Source: Myxococcales bacterium
GTDB taxonomy: Bacteria > Myxococcota_A > Polyangia > Nannocystales > Nannocystaceae
Reading direction: 5' to 3'
Assembly (NCBI GenBank): GCA_020633335.1
Contig: JACKDU010000009.1
Location: 248,001 to 312,000, forward strand
Length of the DNA stretch: 64,000 bases
The notes under the pieces were generated by a model. It did not search any database and was not told where the DNA came from. It was given only the letters and a program-made list of their open reading frames with translations. A program made the position numbers and the translations under genes. This document shows positions 7,826 to 17,493 of this stretch, piece after piece (position 1 is the first letter of the stretch; every line of letters starts with the position of its first letter).

Positions 7826-8428
7826 CTAGCCCTTGCGGGCGAGGGCGAGGAAGATCGGGTAGCCCCGCGCGTCGCGGTGGACCTCGCAGGCGGTCGTGAA
7901 TTCGACGTCGACGAAGCCAGCCGCGGCCAGGCGCGCGCGCAGGTCGTCGCGGTCAAAGCCCGCGTGAAAGACCCCCTGGGTCTCCGGCGGGTGGAAGGAG
8001 CCGTCCTCGGCGTCGAGGTCGGCGAGCGCCACCCGGCCGCCGGGGGCGAGGTGGTCGTGGAGGGTCCGCAGGAGCGCGTCGGTGTCCTCGACGTGGTGCA
8101 TCGCCATCGCGCTGACCACGAGATCGACGGTCTCGCCGAGGGGCGCGTGGAGGATGTCCTGGCAGCGGATCTCGACCTTGCCCTGGAGCTCGGGCTTGGC
8201 CGCGAGCTGGGCGAGCATCGCCTCGGAGATGTCGACCGCGAGGACCCGATCGACGAGGGGCGCGATCTTCGAGCAGACCAGCCCGGTGCCCGCGCCGAAG
8301 TCCATCACCCGGAGCCCGCCCGAGAAGTCGACGGCCTCGCGGAGCGCGCGGAAGACCCCCTCCGAGATCTGCGCGGGGATCGGCCGCTGGTCCCACTCGG
8401 CGGCCTTGTCGTGGAAGAGATCAGCCAT
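7826..8428 (-). CDS. class I SAM-dependent methyltransferase
   Basis: About 200-residue methyltransferase of the UbiE/Methyltransf_11 type. Motif I is VMDFGAGTGLVCSKI, the acidic motif II residue sits in VLAVDISEAML, motif III region is VDLVVSAMAMHHVED, and GGRVALADLDAEDG forms the post-motif strand. The start MADLFHDKAAEWD (8428) is preferred to the upstream in-frame ATG at 8464 because small methyltransferases of this group begin with an 'FDxxAxxWD' element. Substrate unknown. It is convergent with the Uma2 remnant and lies just downstream of the OPT transporter pair, with no sign of functional linkage. Confidence 0.9.
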   Translation of the reverse strand: MADLFHDKAAEWDQRPIPAQISEGVFRALREAVDFSGGLRVMDFGAGTGLVCSKIAPLVDRVLAVDISEAMLAQLAAKPELQGKVEIRCQDILHAPLGETVDLVVSAMAMHHVEDTDALLRTLHDHLAPGGRVALADLDAEDGSFHPPETQGVFHAGFDRDDLRARLAAAGFVDVEFTTACEVHRDARGYPIFLALARKG

Positions 8429-8491
8429 GGGCCCAAGGGTGGTAGCGAGGCCCACGGGACGCAAGGGGGCGAGTTGTCGCGGCCGGCCGGG

Positions 8492-9040
8492 CTAGCCCTC
8501 GGCCTTGCGGTCGGCGATGTAGCGCTCGAGGTGCGCGCGGGCGTCGACGAGCTGGGCGTGGGCGCCGGCGAGGCAGAGGACGACCTCGTCGAGGTAGCCG
8601 TCCGCCGAGGCCGACCACGCGCGGTTGACCAGGCGCTCGCCGCCGGCGAAGCGGGTCATCACCTCGGCGTAGGAGGTCAGGCCGAGCGCCGGGATCATCG
8701 ACTCGCGGGCGTCGGCGAAGCGGGCGAGGTCCTCGCTGAGCTCGCGGTCGATCCGGTCCTTGACCCCGTAGACGTCGATCGCCTCGCCGGCCTCGACCAG
8801 CGGCTGGAGGCGGGTGACGACGTTGGTGAGCGTCGAGCGCATCGTCGCCAGGTCCTCGTTCACCCGGTGGTGGTGGTGGGCGGCCGCCTTCGCGGTGAGC
8901 CGGAGGAGGACGACGCCGACGAGGCCGACCGCGATCGCGCCGCCGTAGAGCGGCCAGGAGATCGCGGCGACCTCGGTGACCGAGAAGAGCGAGGCCGCGA
9001 GGACCCCGATCCACATCAGGAGGAGACCCAGGAGCCGCAT
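8492..9040 (-). CDS. two-helix membrane protein downstream of OPT transporter
   Basis: 182-residue protein with two N-terminal membrane helices (about residues 3-28 and 32-48), a HHHH cluster at the membrane boundary (AAAHHHHRVNED), and a helical cytoplasmic part that probably forms coiled coils (TMRSTLTNVVTRLQPL ...). No catalytic motif is visible. Its start is one base away from the stop of the OPT transporter gene, so the two are translationally coupled. An accessory or regulatory role for that transporter is the best guess, and the His cluster could bind a metal. I do not recognise a named family. Confidence 0.7.
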   Translation of the reverse strand: MRLLGLLLMWIGVLAASLFSVTEVAAISWPLYGGAIAVGLVGVVLLRLTAKAAAHHHHRVNEDLATMRSTLTNVVTRLQPLVEAGEAIDVYGVKDRIDRELSEDLARFADARESMIPALGLTSYAEVMTRFAGGERLVNRAWSASADGYLDEVVLCLAGAHAQLVDARAHLERYIADRKAEG

Positions 9041-9041
9041 C

Positions 9042-10823
<1,782 letters not shown>

Positions 10824-10874
10824 CGTAGGGGAGCGCGGCGCGGGTGTAAACGCCCGCCTGACCGCGCCCCGGCC

Positions 10875-11792
10875 CTACTGGTAGGCGATCGTCAGGATCG
10901 GCCGGTAGTCGGGGTTTGGCGCCTTCTGCCCCCAGTAGAGCGCGCCGTCGGTGTCGACCGGGACGTAGCTGAGGTGGAGCGCCTCGCCGGGGATCGGCAG
11001 CGACGGGCTCAGATCCCAGTGGACCGGGGTGCTCTGGTTGATCCACGGCCCCGAGGGGGCGAGGTCCTCGACGAAGGTCGGGGCCGCGCTCCCGAGGCTG
11101 ACGAGGTCGAAGGGCTCGCAGCGCTTGAGCTCGCCCCGGTAGCCGCCGGCGAGGACGTGGTCGGTGGTCCGGAGGTCGAGGCCGACGGCGCTGATCGTCT
11201 TGCCCGCGAGTGAGCCCGGGATCGCGAAGCGGATCAGGATCCGCGAGGGGCGGCCGCCGCCGCCCTGGCCGACGAAGGAGGTGTCGAAGATCAGCGCGCC
11301 AGCTCCCCCGTTCTCGGCCTCGGACTTGGTCTCGCACTCCGCCGGTCCGAGGTGGGGGTAGCCGTTGGCGGCCTTGAGCACGCAGGTGGCGATGTCCGCC
11401 GGGATCGTCAGCGAGCCCGGCTCGCCGCCGGTGGTCGTCGCGTCGCCGGTGGTCGTCGCGTCGCCGCTCGTCGTCCCGGTCGAGGTCGAGGTGGTGGTGG
11501 TGGTGGTCGTCGTCGCCGACGCCCCACCGGTGGTGTCCGTGGAGGTGCCCGAGGCCCCGCCGGTCTCGCTGCCGCCCGCGCTCGCGCCCCCGCTCGTTGT
11601 CGCGCCTGCGCTGGAGGTCGAGGTCGTCGACGCGGAGGCGGAGGCGGAGGCGGAGGCGGAGGCCGAGGTCGACGCGCTCGCCTCGCTCGCCTCGCTCGTC
11701 CCGCCCTCGCTCGCGCCGTCGAAGTCCGGGTTGCCGAGCACGCAGGCGCCCGCGAGGAGCGGCGCCGCGAGGGTGAGCCGAGACGCGATCAT
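10875..11792 (-). CDS. DNRLRE-like lipoprotein, paralog 1 of tandem array
   Basis: 305-residue lipoprotein. The signal ends in LLAGAC (Cys17) and the mature protein opens with VLGNPDFDG. A linker of roughly 100 residues follows, rich in Ser-Ala and Thr repeats. The globular part starts at IPADIATCVL and shows beta strands with ILIRFAIPGSLAGKTISAVGLDL, which resembles the DNRLRE/TGF-beta-like surface module ('a.LrFdlpslpg..i.sA.L.l'). It ends WDLSPSLPIPGEALHLSYVP...YRPILTIAYQ. The ATG at 11792 was chosen because it begins the signal peptide; a longer upstream frame is antisense noise. Two intact paralogs and one decayed paralog follow in tandem. Function unknown; cell-surface location inferred. 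Confidence 0.75.
   Translation of the reverse strand: MIASRLTLAAPLLAGACVLGNPDFDGASEGGTSEASEASASTSASASASASASASTTSTSSAGATTSGGASAGGSETGGASGTSTDTTGGASATTTTTTTTSTSTGTTSGDATTTGDATTTGGEPGSLTIPADIATCVLKAANGYPHLGPAECETKSEAENGGAGALIFDTSFVGQGGGGRPSRILIRFAIPGSLAGKTISAVGLDLRTTDHVLAGGYRGELKRCEPFDLVSLGSAAPTFVEDLAPSGPWINQSTPVHWDLSPSLPIPGEALHLSYVPVDTDGALYWGQKAPNPDYRPILTIAYQ
11632..11663. repeat. GGAGGC hexamer microsatellite in linker
   Basis: About five tandem copies of a GGAGGC-type hexamer encode the Ser-Ala repeat of the paralog 1 linker on the minus strand. Copy number could vary by slippage and change stalk length in 2-residue steps. Confidence 0.7.
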
Positions 11793-11845
11793 ATGGACCA
11801 CGCTACGGCGCGCGGCCGCGCCCTGCAAGCGCGCGTCCGCGCGCG

Positions 11846-12757
11846 CTACTGGAGCACGAGCTCGAGGTAGGGCGCGCCGGGCGTGGTCTTGCCGCGGTAG
11901 AGGGTGCCGTTGGTGCTGCTCGGGTGGAGGCCGAGGAAGAGGCCCTGGCCGGGGACCACGAGGTCCGGGGGGAGGCTCCACGAGGTCGTCTCGTTGCCGC
12001 CCAGGAATCCCTTCGCGGGGGCCAGCTGGGTGCCGAGCCCGGGGGGGCCGCTGGCCAGCGAGGCGTCGTCGAAGGCGGCGGTCGCCATCAGGATCCCGCC
12101 GGGGCCGTCGGGGAAGTCGTAGACGCCGTCCGCGATCTGAGCGTAGAGCGTCACCGCGGCGATCGTCATGCCGGCGTACTCGGCGGGGATGTCGAAGCGG
12201 AGGTAGGACTCCGCCCGTCGGCCCTTGCCGTCGAGGTTGACGACGCTGGTGTCGATCTGCATCAGGCCCGTGAGCGCGGTGCCGTTCTGGCCGTCGGCGT
12301 TGCCGCTGCACACCGGCGGGCCGCCGTAGCCGTAGCCGTTGTCGAGGAGGACGCAGGTGGCGATCGTCGGCTCGACCTTGTAGGTCCCGGGCGGGAGCCC
12401 GCCGCCGGTCGTGGTCGCGTCGGTGGTCGCGTCGGTGGTCGCGTCCGTGGTGGTGCTGGTGCCGCTCGTGCCGATGGTCGTCGTCCCGCTCGCCGAGGGG
12501 TCGACGCCGCTGCTCCCGCTGGTCTCCGCGCCGCTGGTGCCCGACGCCGACGCGCCGCTGGCGGCGGTCGTGGTCGACGCGCCGGTGGTCCCCGAGGCGG
12601 CGCTGGTGCTGCTCATCGACGCCGACGCGCCGCTCTCAGTGCCGGTGGACGCCTCGCTCTCGCCGGCCGGCGTGAACTCGGGGTTCCCGAGCACGCAGGC
12701 GCCGGCGATCAGGGGCACCACGACGAGCGCGTCGATCCAGCCGCGAACCATCAACAA
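11846..12757 (-). CDS. DNRLRE-like lipoprotein, paralog 2
   Basis: 303-residue lipoprotein with signal ending IAGAC (Cys21) and mature start VLGNPEFTP, almost the same as paralog 1. The linker (about 90 residues) includes a TDATTDATTDATT triplication. The globular domain begins at VEPTIATCVLLDNGYGYGGPPVC and contains SYLRFDIPAEYAGMTIAAVTLYA, then WSLPPDLVVPGQGLFLGLHPSSTNGTLYRG near the C-terminus. Both landmarks align with paralogs 1 and 3. The 'LRFDIP' segment is the best family clue (DNRLRE-like). Two Cys in the N-terminal globular segment are conserved with paralogs 1 and 3. It stands 53 bp upstream of paralog 1, so a shared transcript is possible. Confidence 0.75.
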   Translation of the reverse strand: MLMVRGWIDALVVVPLIAGACVLGNPEFTPAGESEASTGTESGASASMSSTSAASGTTGASTTTAASGASASGTSGAETSGSSGVDPSASGTTTIGTSGTSTTTDATTDATTDATTTGGGLPPGTYKVEPTIATCVLLDNGYGYGGPPVCSGNADGQNGTALTGLMQIDTSVVNLDGKGRRAESYLRFDIPAEYAGMTIAAVTLYAQIADGVYDFPDGPGGILMATAAFDDASLASGPPGLGTQLAPAKGFLGGNETTSWSLPPDLVVPGQGLFLGLHPSSTNGTLYRGKTTPGAPYLELVLQ

Positions 12758-12835
12758 CAGTCAAGGCTACGGGCGGTCCGCGCGGGCTGCAAGGCGCGCG
12801 CCCTTGCGGAGGGGCCGCGACCGGGGACCTCCTCA

Positions 12836-13017
12836 CTACTCGAGGTCGAGCGTGAGGATCGGGCGATCGGCCTGCACGGCGAGGAAGAGCGGCTCGCCGG
12901 CGACGATCAGCGCCGGGTCGATCGACCAGGTGACCTCCTCGCCCTCGACGACCAGCGATCCTGGCTCTGGGACCAGGAGCTCGAGGCCCTCGGCCTCGAG
13001 CGGCCATCGCAGATCAT
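12836..13017 (-). pseudogene. decayed fourth paralog, C-terminal remnant
   Basis: An open minus-strand stretch with no start reads ...LVVEGEEVTWSIDPALIVAGEPLFLAVQADRPILTLDLE and then TAG at 12836. This is a good match in order and length to the C-termini of the three neighbouring paralogs (WDLSPSLPIPGEALHLSY...RPILTIAYQ and similar). A TAG precedes it in frame, so the signal peptide, linker and most of the domain are gone. The sequence next to its broken 5' end contains a short CGGCTCG tandem repeat (about 13026-13049), a plausible site of deletion. It was not in any standard reading frame prediction because it lacks a start codon. Confidence 0.65.
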
Positions 13018-13062
13018 CCTACCCGCTCGCGGCTCGCGGCTCGCGGCTCGCCGAGCGATCGC

Positions 13063-13902
13063 CTATTCGTGGAAGATCGTCAGGGTCGGCCGCGCCGGCG
13101 CGTTGTCGCCGAGGCCGCGGAAGAGGGTCCCGTCGTCGGAGGTGGCCCAGAGGCCGAGGTGGAGGGGCGCGCCCGGGACCGCGAGCTCGGGGCTGACGAC
13201 GAAGGCGACCGGCGCGTCGTTGGCCACGTCGAGCGAGGGCGCGACCATGCCCGTCGACTTCGGCGCGCTCGTCTCGAGGCTCGGGAGGTCGAAGGCCGCG
13301 GTGGCGTGGAGGTCCCCGCTCGGGCCGCCCGCGTAGGCGCCGTCGGCCGTGTGGAGCCCCAGGGTGAGCGCGGTGATCGTCTGGCCGGCGAGCTCCGCCG
13401 GGATCGCGAAGCGGAGGTAGATCCGGGCCTCGCGCCCCTGGGCGTTGCTGAAGGCCTGGTCGACGATCATCAGGCCCGTCGTCTTGGTGCCGTTGCTGAC
13501 GTCCGCCATCATCTGACACTGGCTCGGGCCGAGGTGGGGGAGCGCGTCGAGCTCGAGGAGCACGCAGGCGGCGATCTCGGCCTCGACCATGAGCGGGCTC
13601 GGCGGCGGCGGCTCGCCGGTGCTGGCGTCGCCGCTGCTGCTCCCGCTGCCGCTGGAGCTGCCGGTGGTCGAGTCGCTCGCGCTCGCGGCCGTCGGATCGC
13701 CGCTCGTGCCACCCGTCCCGGTCGTCGACGTCGAGGAGGAGGAGGACGACGACGACGACGCGGTCGAGGTCGAGGTCGAGGTCGAGGTCGAGGTCGAGGA
13801 TGACGTCGAGGAGTCTTCCCCGGCCGTCTGGCCGCTCGGGCTGTCGACGAAGCAGCCCGCCAGCGCGAGCGCGCCGACCAGCGCGGGCCCGAATCGGATC
13901 AT
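13063..13902 (-). CDS. DNRLRE-like lipoprotein, paralog 3
   Basis: About 279 residues from the ATG at 13902 (an ATG nine codons upstream is also in frame). The signal ends in ALALAGC (Cys17) and is followed by FVDSP, so this paralog lacks the VLGNP motif of the other two. The linker is dominated by Ser-Thr repeats encoded by a GGTCGA microsatellite. The globular domain (AEIAACVLLELDALPHLGPSQC ... IYLRFAIPAELAGQTITALTLGLH ... VVSPELAVPGAPLHLGLWATSDDGTLFRG ... RPTLTIFHE) aligns across its whole length with paralogs 1 and 2. Surface display is inferred; no enzymatic motif is visible. Confidence 0.75.
   Translation of the reverse strand: MIRFGPALVGALALAGCFVDSPSGQTAGEDSSTSSSTSTSTSTSTSTASSSSSSSSSTSTTGTGGTSGDPTAASASDSTTGSSSGSGSSSGDASTGEPPPPSPLMVEAEIAACVLLELDALPHLGPSQCQMMADVSNGTKTTGLMIVDQAFSNAQGREARIYLRFAIPAELAGQTITALTLGLHTADGAYAGGPSGDLHATAAFDLPSLETSAPKSTGMVAPSLDVANDAPVAFVVSPELAVPGAPLHLGLWATSDDGTLFRGLGDNAPARPTLTIFHE
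13762..13798. repeat. GGTCGA hexamer microsatellite
   Basis: Six tandem copies of a GGTCGA hexamer encode alternating Ser-Thr in the linker of paralog 3, next to a GAC triplet run (13746-13760). It is likely slippage-prone. Confidence 0.75.
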
Positions 13903-13933
13903 CCCCAGGACGTGGCGCGTCGACGGCATCGGC

Positions 13934-14338
13934 CTACCAGGTCATCGGCGGCGGCTGCTCGTCGCCGCTCCAGTGGCAGAGGAATTCGCGGAAGCGGGTG
14001 ACCTTGCCGCCGCGGACGTCGAAGACGTGGGCCCAGCGGTTCTCGAAGGGCGTCTGGGAGCCGCGCTCGGAGCCGCGCTCGGAGCCGAGGACGATCACCG
14101 CGTCGCCGTCGACGAAGGTGCGGCGGGCGGCGAAGTCGGTGAAGTCCCAGGAGCTCGTGAGGATCTCGAGGAAGCGGCGGACGCCGTCGCGGCCGCGGAA
14201 GGCCTGGCACTTCTCGAGGTGCGCGGGGCCGTTGACGACCCACTCGATCTCGGGGTCGCAGAGGGCGAGGAAGCCCTCGAGATCGCCGGCCGCGAAGAGC
14301 CGATACACCGCCTCCACCGTCTCGCGCGGGCTGAGCAT
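13934..14338 (-). CDS. SnoaL-like / NTF2-fold protein
   Basis: 134-residue protein with the SnoaL_2/NTF2-like cone fold pattern. It opens ETVEAVYRLFAAGDLEGFLALCDPEIEWVV, then GRDGVRRFLEIL, then a strand-rich half ending ENRWAHVFDVRGGKVTRFREFLCHW. Members act as small ketosteroid-isomerase-like enzymes or binding proteins. The catalytic Asp of isomerases cannot be placed with confidence. A 12-bp duplication makes the stretch GSERGSERGSQTPF in the middle, probably a surface loop. The stop is 31 bp from the start of lipoprotein paralog 3. Function unknown. Confidence 0.8.
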   Translation of the reverse strand: MLSPRETVEAVYRLFAAGDLEGFLALCDPEIEWVVNGPAHLEKCQAFRGRDGVRRFLEILTSSWDFTDFAARRTFVDGDAVIVLGSERGSERGSQTPFENRWAHVFDVRGGKVTRFREFLCHWSGDEQPPPMTW

Positions 14339-14374
14339 GGTGGGAGGATACCAGGCGGCCGACGAGCGCGGGGC

Positions 14375-15559
14375 CTACGCGTCGGGGTGCTGGGCCGTCG
14401 GCCGGGCCTCTGGCTGGGCGTCCGGGCGGGCGCCGAGGATCTCGCCGCGGAGGCGCTGGAGCTCGCCGAGGAGGCGCTCCTCGAGCGCGAGGATCTCGCC
14501 GGAGACGTCCCCCTCGCGGACCAGGAGCGAGGTCAGGGTCGCGGTGAAGATGCCGACCACGACCATCCCGGCGATGATCAGGAGCGCCGTCAGGAGGCGG
14601 CCGGCGACCGTCGTCGGGTTGCGGATGTCCCCGAAGCCGCCGGTGACGACGGTGGTGAAGCTCCACCAGAGGCTCTCGCCGAAGGTCTCGACCCCCTCGG
14701 CGTTGGCGTGGCCCTCGACCGCCCAGATCCCGATCCCGCCGACGATCAGGACGACGATGAGGATCGACACCGAGCGCCGCATCATCCGGACGTCGAAGGC
14801 GGCGGCGAGCTTGTCCATCCCGCGCCAGAAGAAGAGGACGATGCGGATGAAGCGGGCGAGGCGGGCGAGGCGGATCAGGCGGATGAAGCGGAGGAGGCGG
14901 AGCGAGCGGCCGAGGCGGAGGGTGTGGACCGAGGGCAGCGGGATCGAGGTGATGAAGTCGATCCAGTAGCGCCGCCAGAACCACCGGCGATCGATCGAGA
15001 GGCTCCGCCGCCAGAAGAAGTCGGCGAGGAAGATCGAGCAGGCGCCGATGTCGACGTAGTCGAGGAGGATGATCGTCGCCGGCGGGAGGTCGTTGAGCTC
15101 CTGGTAGAGGAGGATCCCGATCACGATGACGATTAAGATCATGATGAAGGTGTCGTAGATCAGGCGGCGGGTCGGCGAGCCCAGCTTGGCCGCGATCGCG
15201 TCGGAGAGCTGGCGCTCGTGGTGGGCGTCGTGGACCTTGCGGCGGAGGTTCTGGATCTCCTCGAAGTCGCGGCCGAGGTCGACCGCCCGCCGCCGGAGCT
15301 CCTCGACCGCCTGCCAGTCGAGATCGGCGAGCGCCTGATCGCTGCGGGCCCGGAGCGCGGCGATCGCCTCGGCCATCGCCTCGGCGTCGTCCCGGAGGCG
15401 GCTGTCGATCCCCGCGAGCTCCTCGGCCTTGAGATCGGTGAGCCGGCGCGAGAGGAGCGCGTGACGATCGGCCTCGAAGCGGCGGGCGATCGCGTCGTCG
15501 AGGCTCCGTTCGCCGCGCGCGCGGCGGATCAGACGGACGAGGGCGCTCTCCATCGCCAT
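14375..15559 (-). CDS. voltage-gated-type potassium channel
   Basis: 394-residue membrane protein. Residues 1-130 are a charged coiled-coil-like N-terminal domain. Six helices follow: S1 (TFIMILIVIVIGILLY), S2/S3 with acidic residues (DIGACSIFLADFFW), and an S4 with Arg at every third position (LRLGRSLRLLRFIRLIRLA). The pore region is SLWWSFTTVVTGGFGD flanked by S5 and S6. The selectivity filter reads TGGFGD instead of the usual T(V/I)G(Y/F)GD, so the Val/Ile is Gly. The C-terminal 60 residues are helical and may form a tetramerising coiled coil. Voltage dependence is inferred from S4; ion selectivity is uncertain because of the filter change. Confidence 0.82.
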   Translation of the reverse strand: MAMESALVRLIRRARGERSLDDAIARRFEADRHALLSRRLTDLKAEELAGIDSRLRDDAEAMAEAIAALRARSDQALADLDWQAVEELRRRAVDLGRDFEEIQNLRRKVHDAHHERQLSDAIAAKLGSPTRRLIYDTFIMILIVIVIGILLYQELNDLPPATIILLDYVDIGACSIFLADFFWRRSLSIDRRWFWRRYWIDFITSIPLPSVHTLRLGRSLRLLRFIRLIRLARLARFIRIVLFFWRGMDKLAAAFDVRMMRRSVSILIVVLIVGGIGIWAVEGHANAEGVETFGESLWWSFTTVVTGGFGDIRNPTTVAGRLLTALLIIAGMVVVGIFTATLTSLLVREGDVSGEILALEERLLGELQRLRGEILGARPDAQPEARPTAQHPDA

Positions 15560-15585
15560 GGGGGCCGGGACTCTACCGCGTCGCC

Positions 15586-16170
15586 ATGATCCACGATAGA
15601 CGACGCGACTCTGGCATGGAGATTGCTCTCTTCGCGCTCATGCGCCGCTCGCCGCTCGCCAACCTCCGCGCCGCCCTCCGCGCGCGCTCGTCGTCGCTCC
15701 GGATCGCCGCGATCTCGACCTGGTCGCTCCTCCTCTGGGGCGGCTGGGCGCTCGTCGCCAACCTGGGGCACGGCCTCGCGGTGGCTGGGCGCGCGGCGGC
15801 CACCCAGGGGCTGGTGAGCCTCAGCGTCACCTTCATGATGACGGTCCTCCTCGAGGCGACGAGCCGGCGCTGCAGCGGCCGCTGGTCGCGGATCCTCGCG
15901 CCGGCGGCGGTCGCCGAGGCCTTCCACGCGATCTACACGGTCGGCCTCCACGTCTCGCTGGAGACCCCCGAGCTCGCCCTCACGACCCTCCCGCTGATCG
16001 CCGCCGGCCTCGCGTATTCGCTCACCTACGCCGCGGCGATCGCCCGCGGCGAGGGGCGAGGGCAGGGGATCACGCATGCCGAAGCCGCAGCCGGTCGGCG
16101 GATCCTGCAGCCCGCGTCGGCCTCCGGGAGCGCGGCCGCGCTCTCCTCGCCCGCGGGGATCTGGTCATAA
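15586..16170 (+). CDS. four-helix membrane protein
   Basis: About 185-194 residues. The start is either ATG 15586 or ATG 15616 (MEIALFALMRRSPL). Hydrophobic segments occur at about residues 41-60, 73-92, 104-125 and 137-155, with short loops, and the tail is Ala/Ser-rich. No family recognised. Its TAA overlaps the ATG of the following gene (TAATG at 16168-16172), so it is translationally coupled to the cNMP/CPBP protein and may be a membrane partner or substrate of it. The channel gene is transcribed divergently on the other side. Confidence 0.65.
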   Translation: MIHDRRRDSGMEIALFALMRRSPLANLRAALRARSSSLRIAAISTWSLLLWGGWALVANLGHGLAVAGRAAATQGLVSLSVTFMMTVLLEATSRRCSGRWSRILAPAAVAEAFHAIYTVGLHVSLETPELALTTLPLIAAGLAYSLTYAAAIARGEGRGQGITHAEAAAGRRILQPASASGSAAALSSPAGIWS

Positions 16171-17432
16171 TGGCGGCCGTCATGTCGTTGCTCAGCCGGA
16201 CCTCGCTCCTGATCACCCGCCGACGGCGACCGGCCCTGGCGACCCACCCGCTCTTTGAGGGCATCGATCGGGCCGACGTCATCGAGCTCATCGACCACCT
16301 CGATCTCCGATCGTACGCGGCCGGCGAGCACGTGGTCCGCCAGGGCGAGCGGGCCGACGCGCTCTTCGTGATCGCCGAGGGGGCGGTGATGGTCGTCCGC
16401 GCCGACGACCAGGGCGAGGAGCACACGCTCAAGCGCCTCGGCCCCGGCGAGCTCTTCGGCGAGGCCGGCCTCTTCCTCGACGAGGTCCGCTCGGCGAGCG
16501 TGAAGGCGGCGGGCCCGGCGAAGATCCTCCGGCTCCCCTACGACGCGCTCCGCAGCGCGGACGCGGACGCGAGCGGGAGCGAGAGCTCGCTCGGCGCGAG
16601 CGGGAGCATGGTCGGCGCGAGCGGGAGCACGCTCAGCCCCGGCGGGAGCATGCTCGGCCCGGTCGCCGCCCGGATCGTCCGCAACCTCGGCGGGGTGGTC
16701 GCCCGGCGGATGACCAGCCTCAACGACGCGGCGGTCCAGCACCTCCGCGAGCGCCTGCAGATGGGGCACTTCTTCGTCGGCCTCACCTGCCTCCTCGCCT
16801 TCTACACCTTCGGCCTCTCGCTCGATCGCACCTTCGCGGCGGAGCTCCGGGGCTACGGGCCGCTGGTCTCGATCGGCATGCTGGCGACGATCGCCCTCGG
16901 CTGCGTGCTGATGATCCGCAAGCTCGGCTGGCGCCTCGATCGCTTCGGCGTCCACCTCCACCGCCTCGGGCCGGTGCTCGGCGAGTCGCTCGCGGTGAGC
17001 GCGGTGATCCTGGCCCTCCTCACCGCCGGCAAGTGGCTGCTGATCCAGCTCCACCCCGGCTTCGCCGGCGCGCCGCTCATCGGCTTCGGCGCGCGCCTCG
17101 AGATGTACGGGGCGTCCAAGCTGATCGTCCTCGCGCTCTCCTACGCCGTCTTCGCGCCGATCCAGGAGTTCATCGCCCGCGGCGTCCTGCAGACCGCGCT
17201 CGAGGAGTTCGTCTCCTTCGAGCGCAAGACCCTCGCTGCGATCCTGATCTCAAACCTCCTCTTCGCCGCCCTCCACCTCCACGTCTCCTACACCCTCGCC
17301 GGCCTCGCCTTCGTCTCCGGGCTCCTCTGGGGGTGGATGTACGCCCGCCAGCGCTCGCTGGTCGGCGTCGCGGTCTCGCACGTGGTCATCGGCCTCTACG
17401 CGATCTACTTCCTCGCGTCGACGCCGATCTAG
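16170..17432 (+). CDS. cyclic-nucleotide-binding domain fused to CPBP membrane protease
   Basis: 420-residue fusion. Residues 25-130 are a cNMP-binding beta roll (HPLFEGIDRADVIELIDH, GEHVVRQGERADALFVIAEGAVMVV, LGPGELFGEAGLFLDEVRSASV). Residues 125-165 are a Ser/Gly/Ala insert. The rest has seven or eight membrane helices with the CPBP (Abi/CAAX-like) intramembrane protease motifs: QEFIARG at about residue 332, LLFAALHLH, and SHVVIG near the C-terminus. The first motif is normally EExxxR; here the first Glu is Gln, while the two His-containing motifs are intact. Binding of cyclic nucleotide probably controls a membrane protease or scaffold. It starts inside the stop of the upstream small membrane protein gene. 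Confidence 0.85.
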   Translation: MAAVMSLLSRTSLLITRRRRPALATHPLFEGIDRADVIELIDHLDLRSYAAGEHVVRQGERADALFVIAEGAVMVVRADDQGEEHTLKRLGPGELFGEAGLFLDEVRSASVKAAGPAKILRLPYDALRSADADASGSESSLGASGSMVGASGSTLSPGGSMLGPVAARIVRNLGGVVARRMTSLNDAAVQHLRERLQMGHFFVGLTCLLAFYTFGLSLDRTFAAELRGYGPLVSIGMLATIALGCVLMIRKLGWRLDRFGVHLHRLGPVLGESLAVSAVILALLTAGKWLLIQLHPGFAGAPLIGFGARLEMYGASKLIVLALSYAVFAPIQEFIARGVLQTALEEFVSFERKTLAAILISNLLFAALHLHVSYTLAGLAFVSGLLWGWMYARQRSLVGVAVSHVVIGLYAIYFLASTPI

Positions 17433-17493
17433 TGCCGCGACCGCGACGGTCGAGACGTCGTCGCCGCGGCCCGCGGTTCATCCGGCGCGGCGC

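Noticed and set aside
17433..17493. Several short GC inverted repeats between convergent genes
   Set aside because: Stems are 5-6 bp and overlapping, no better than chance in DNA this GC-rich.
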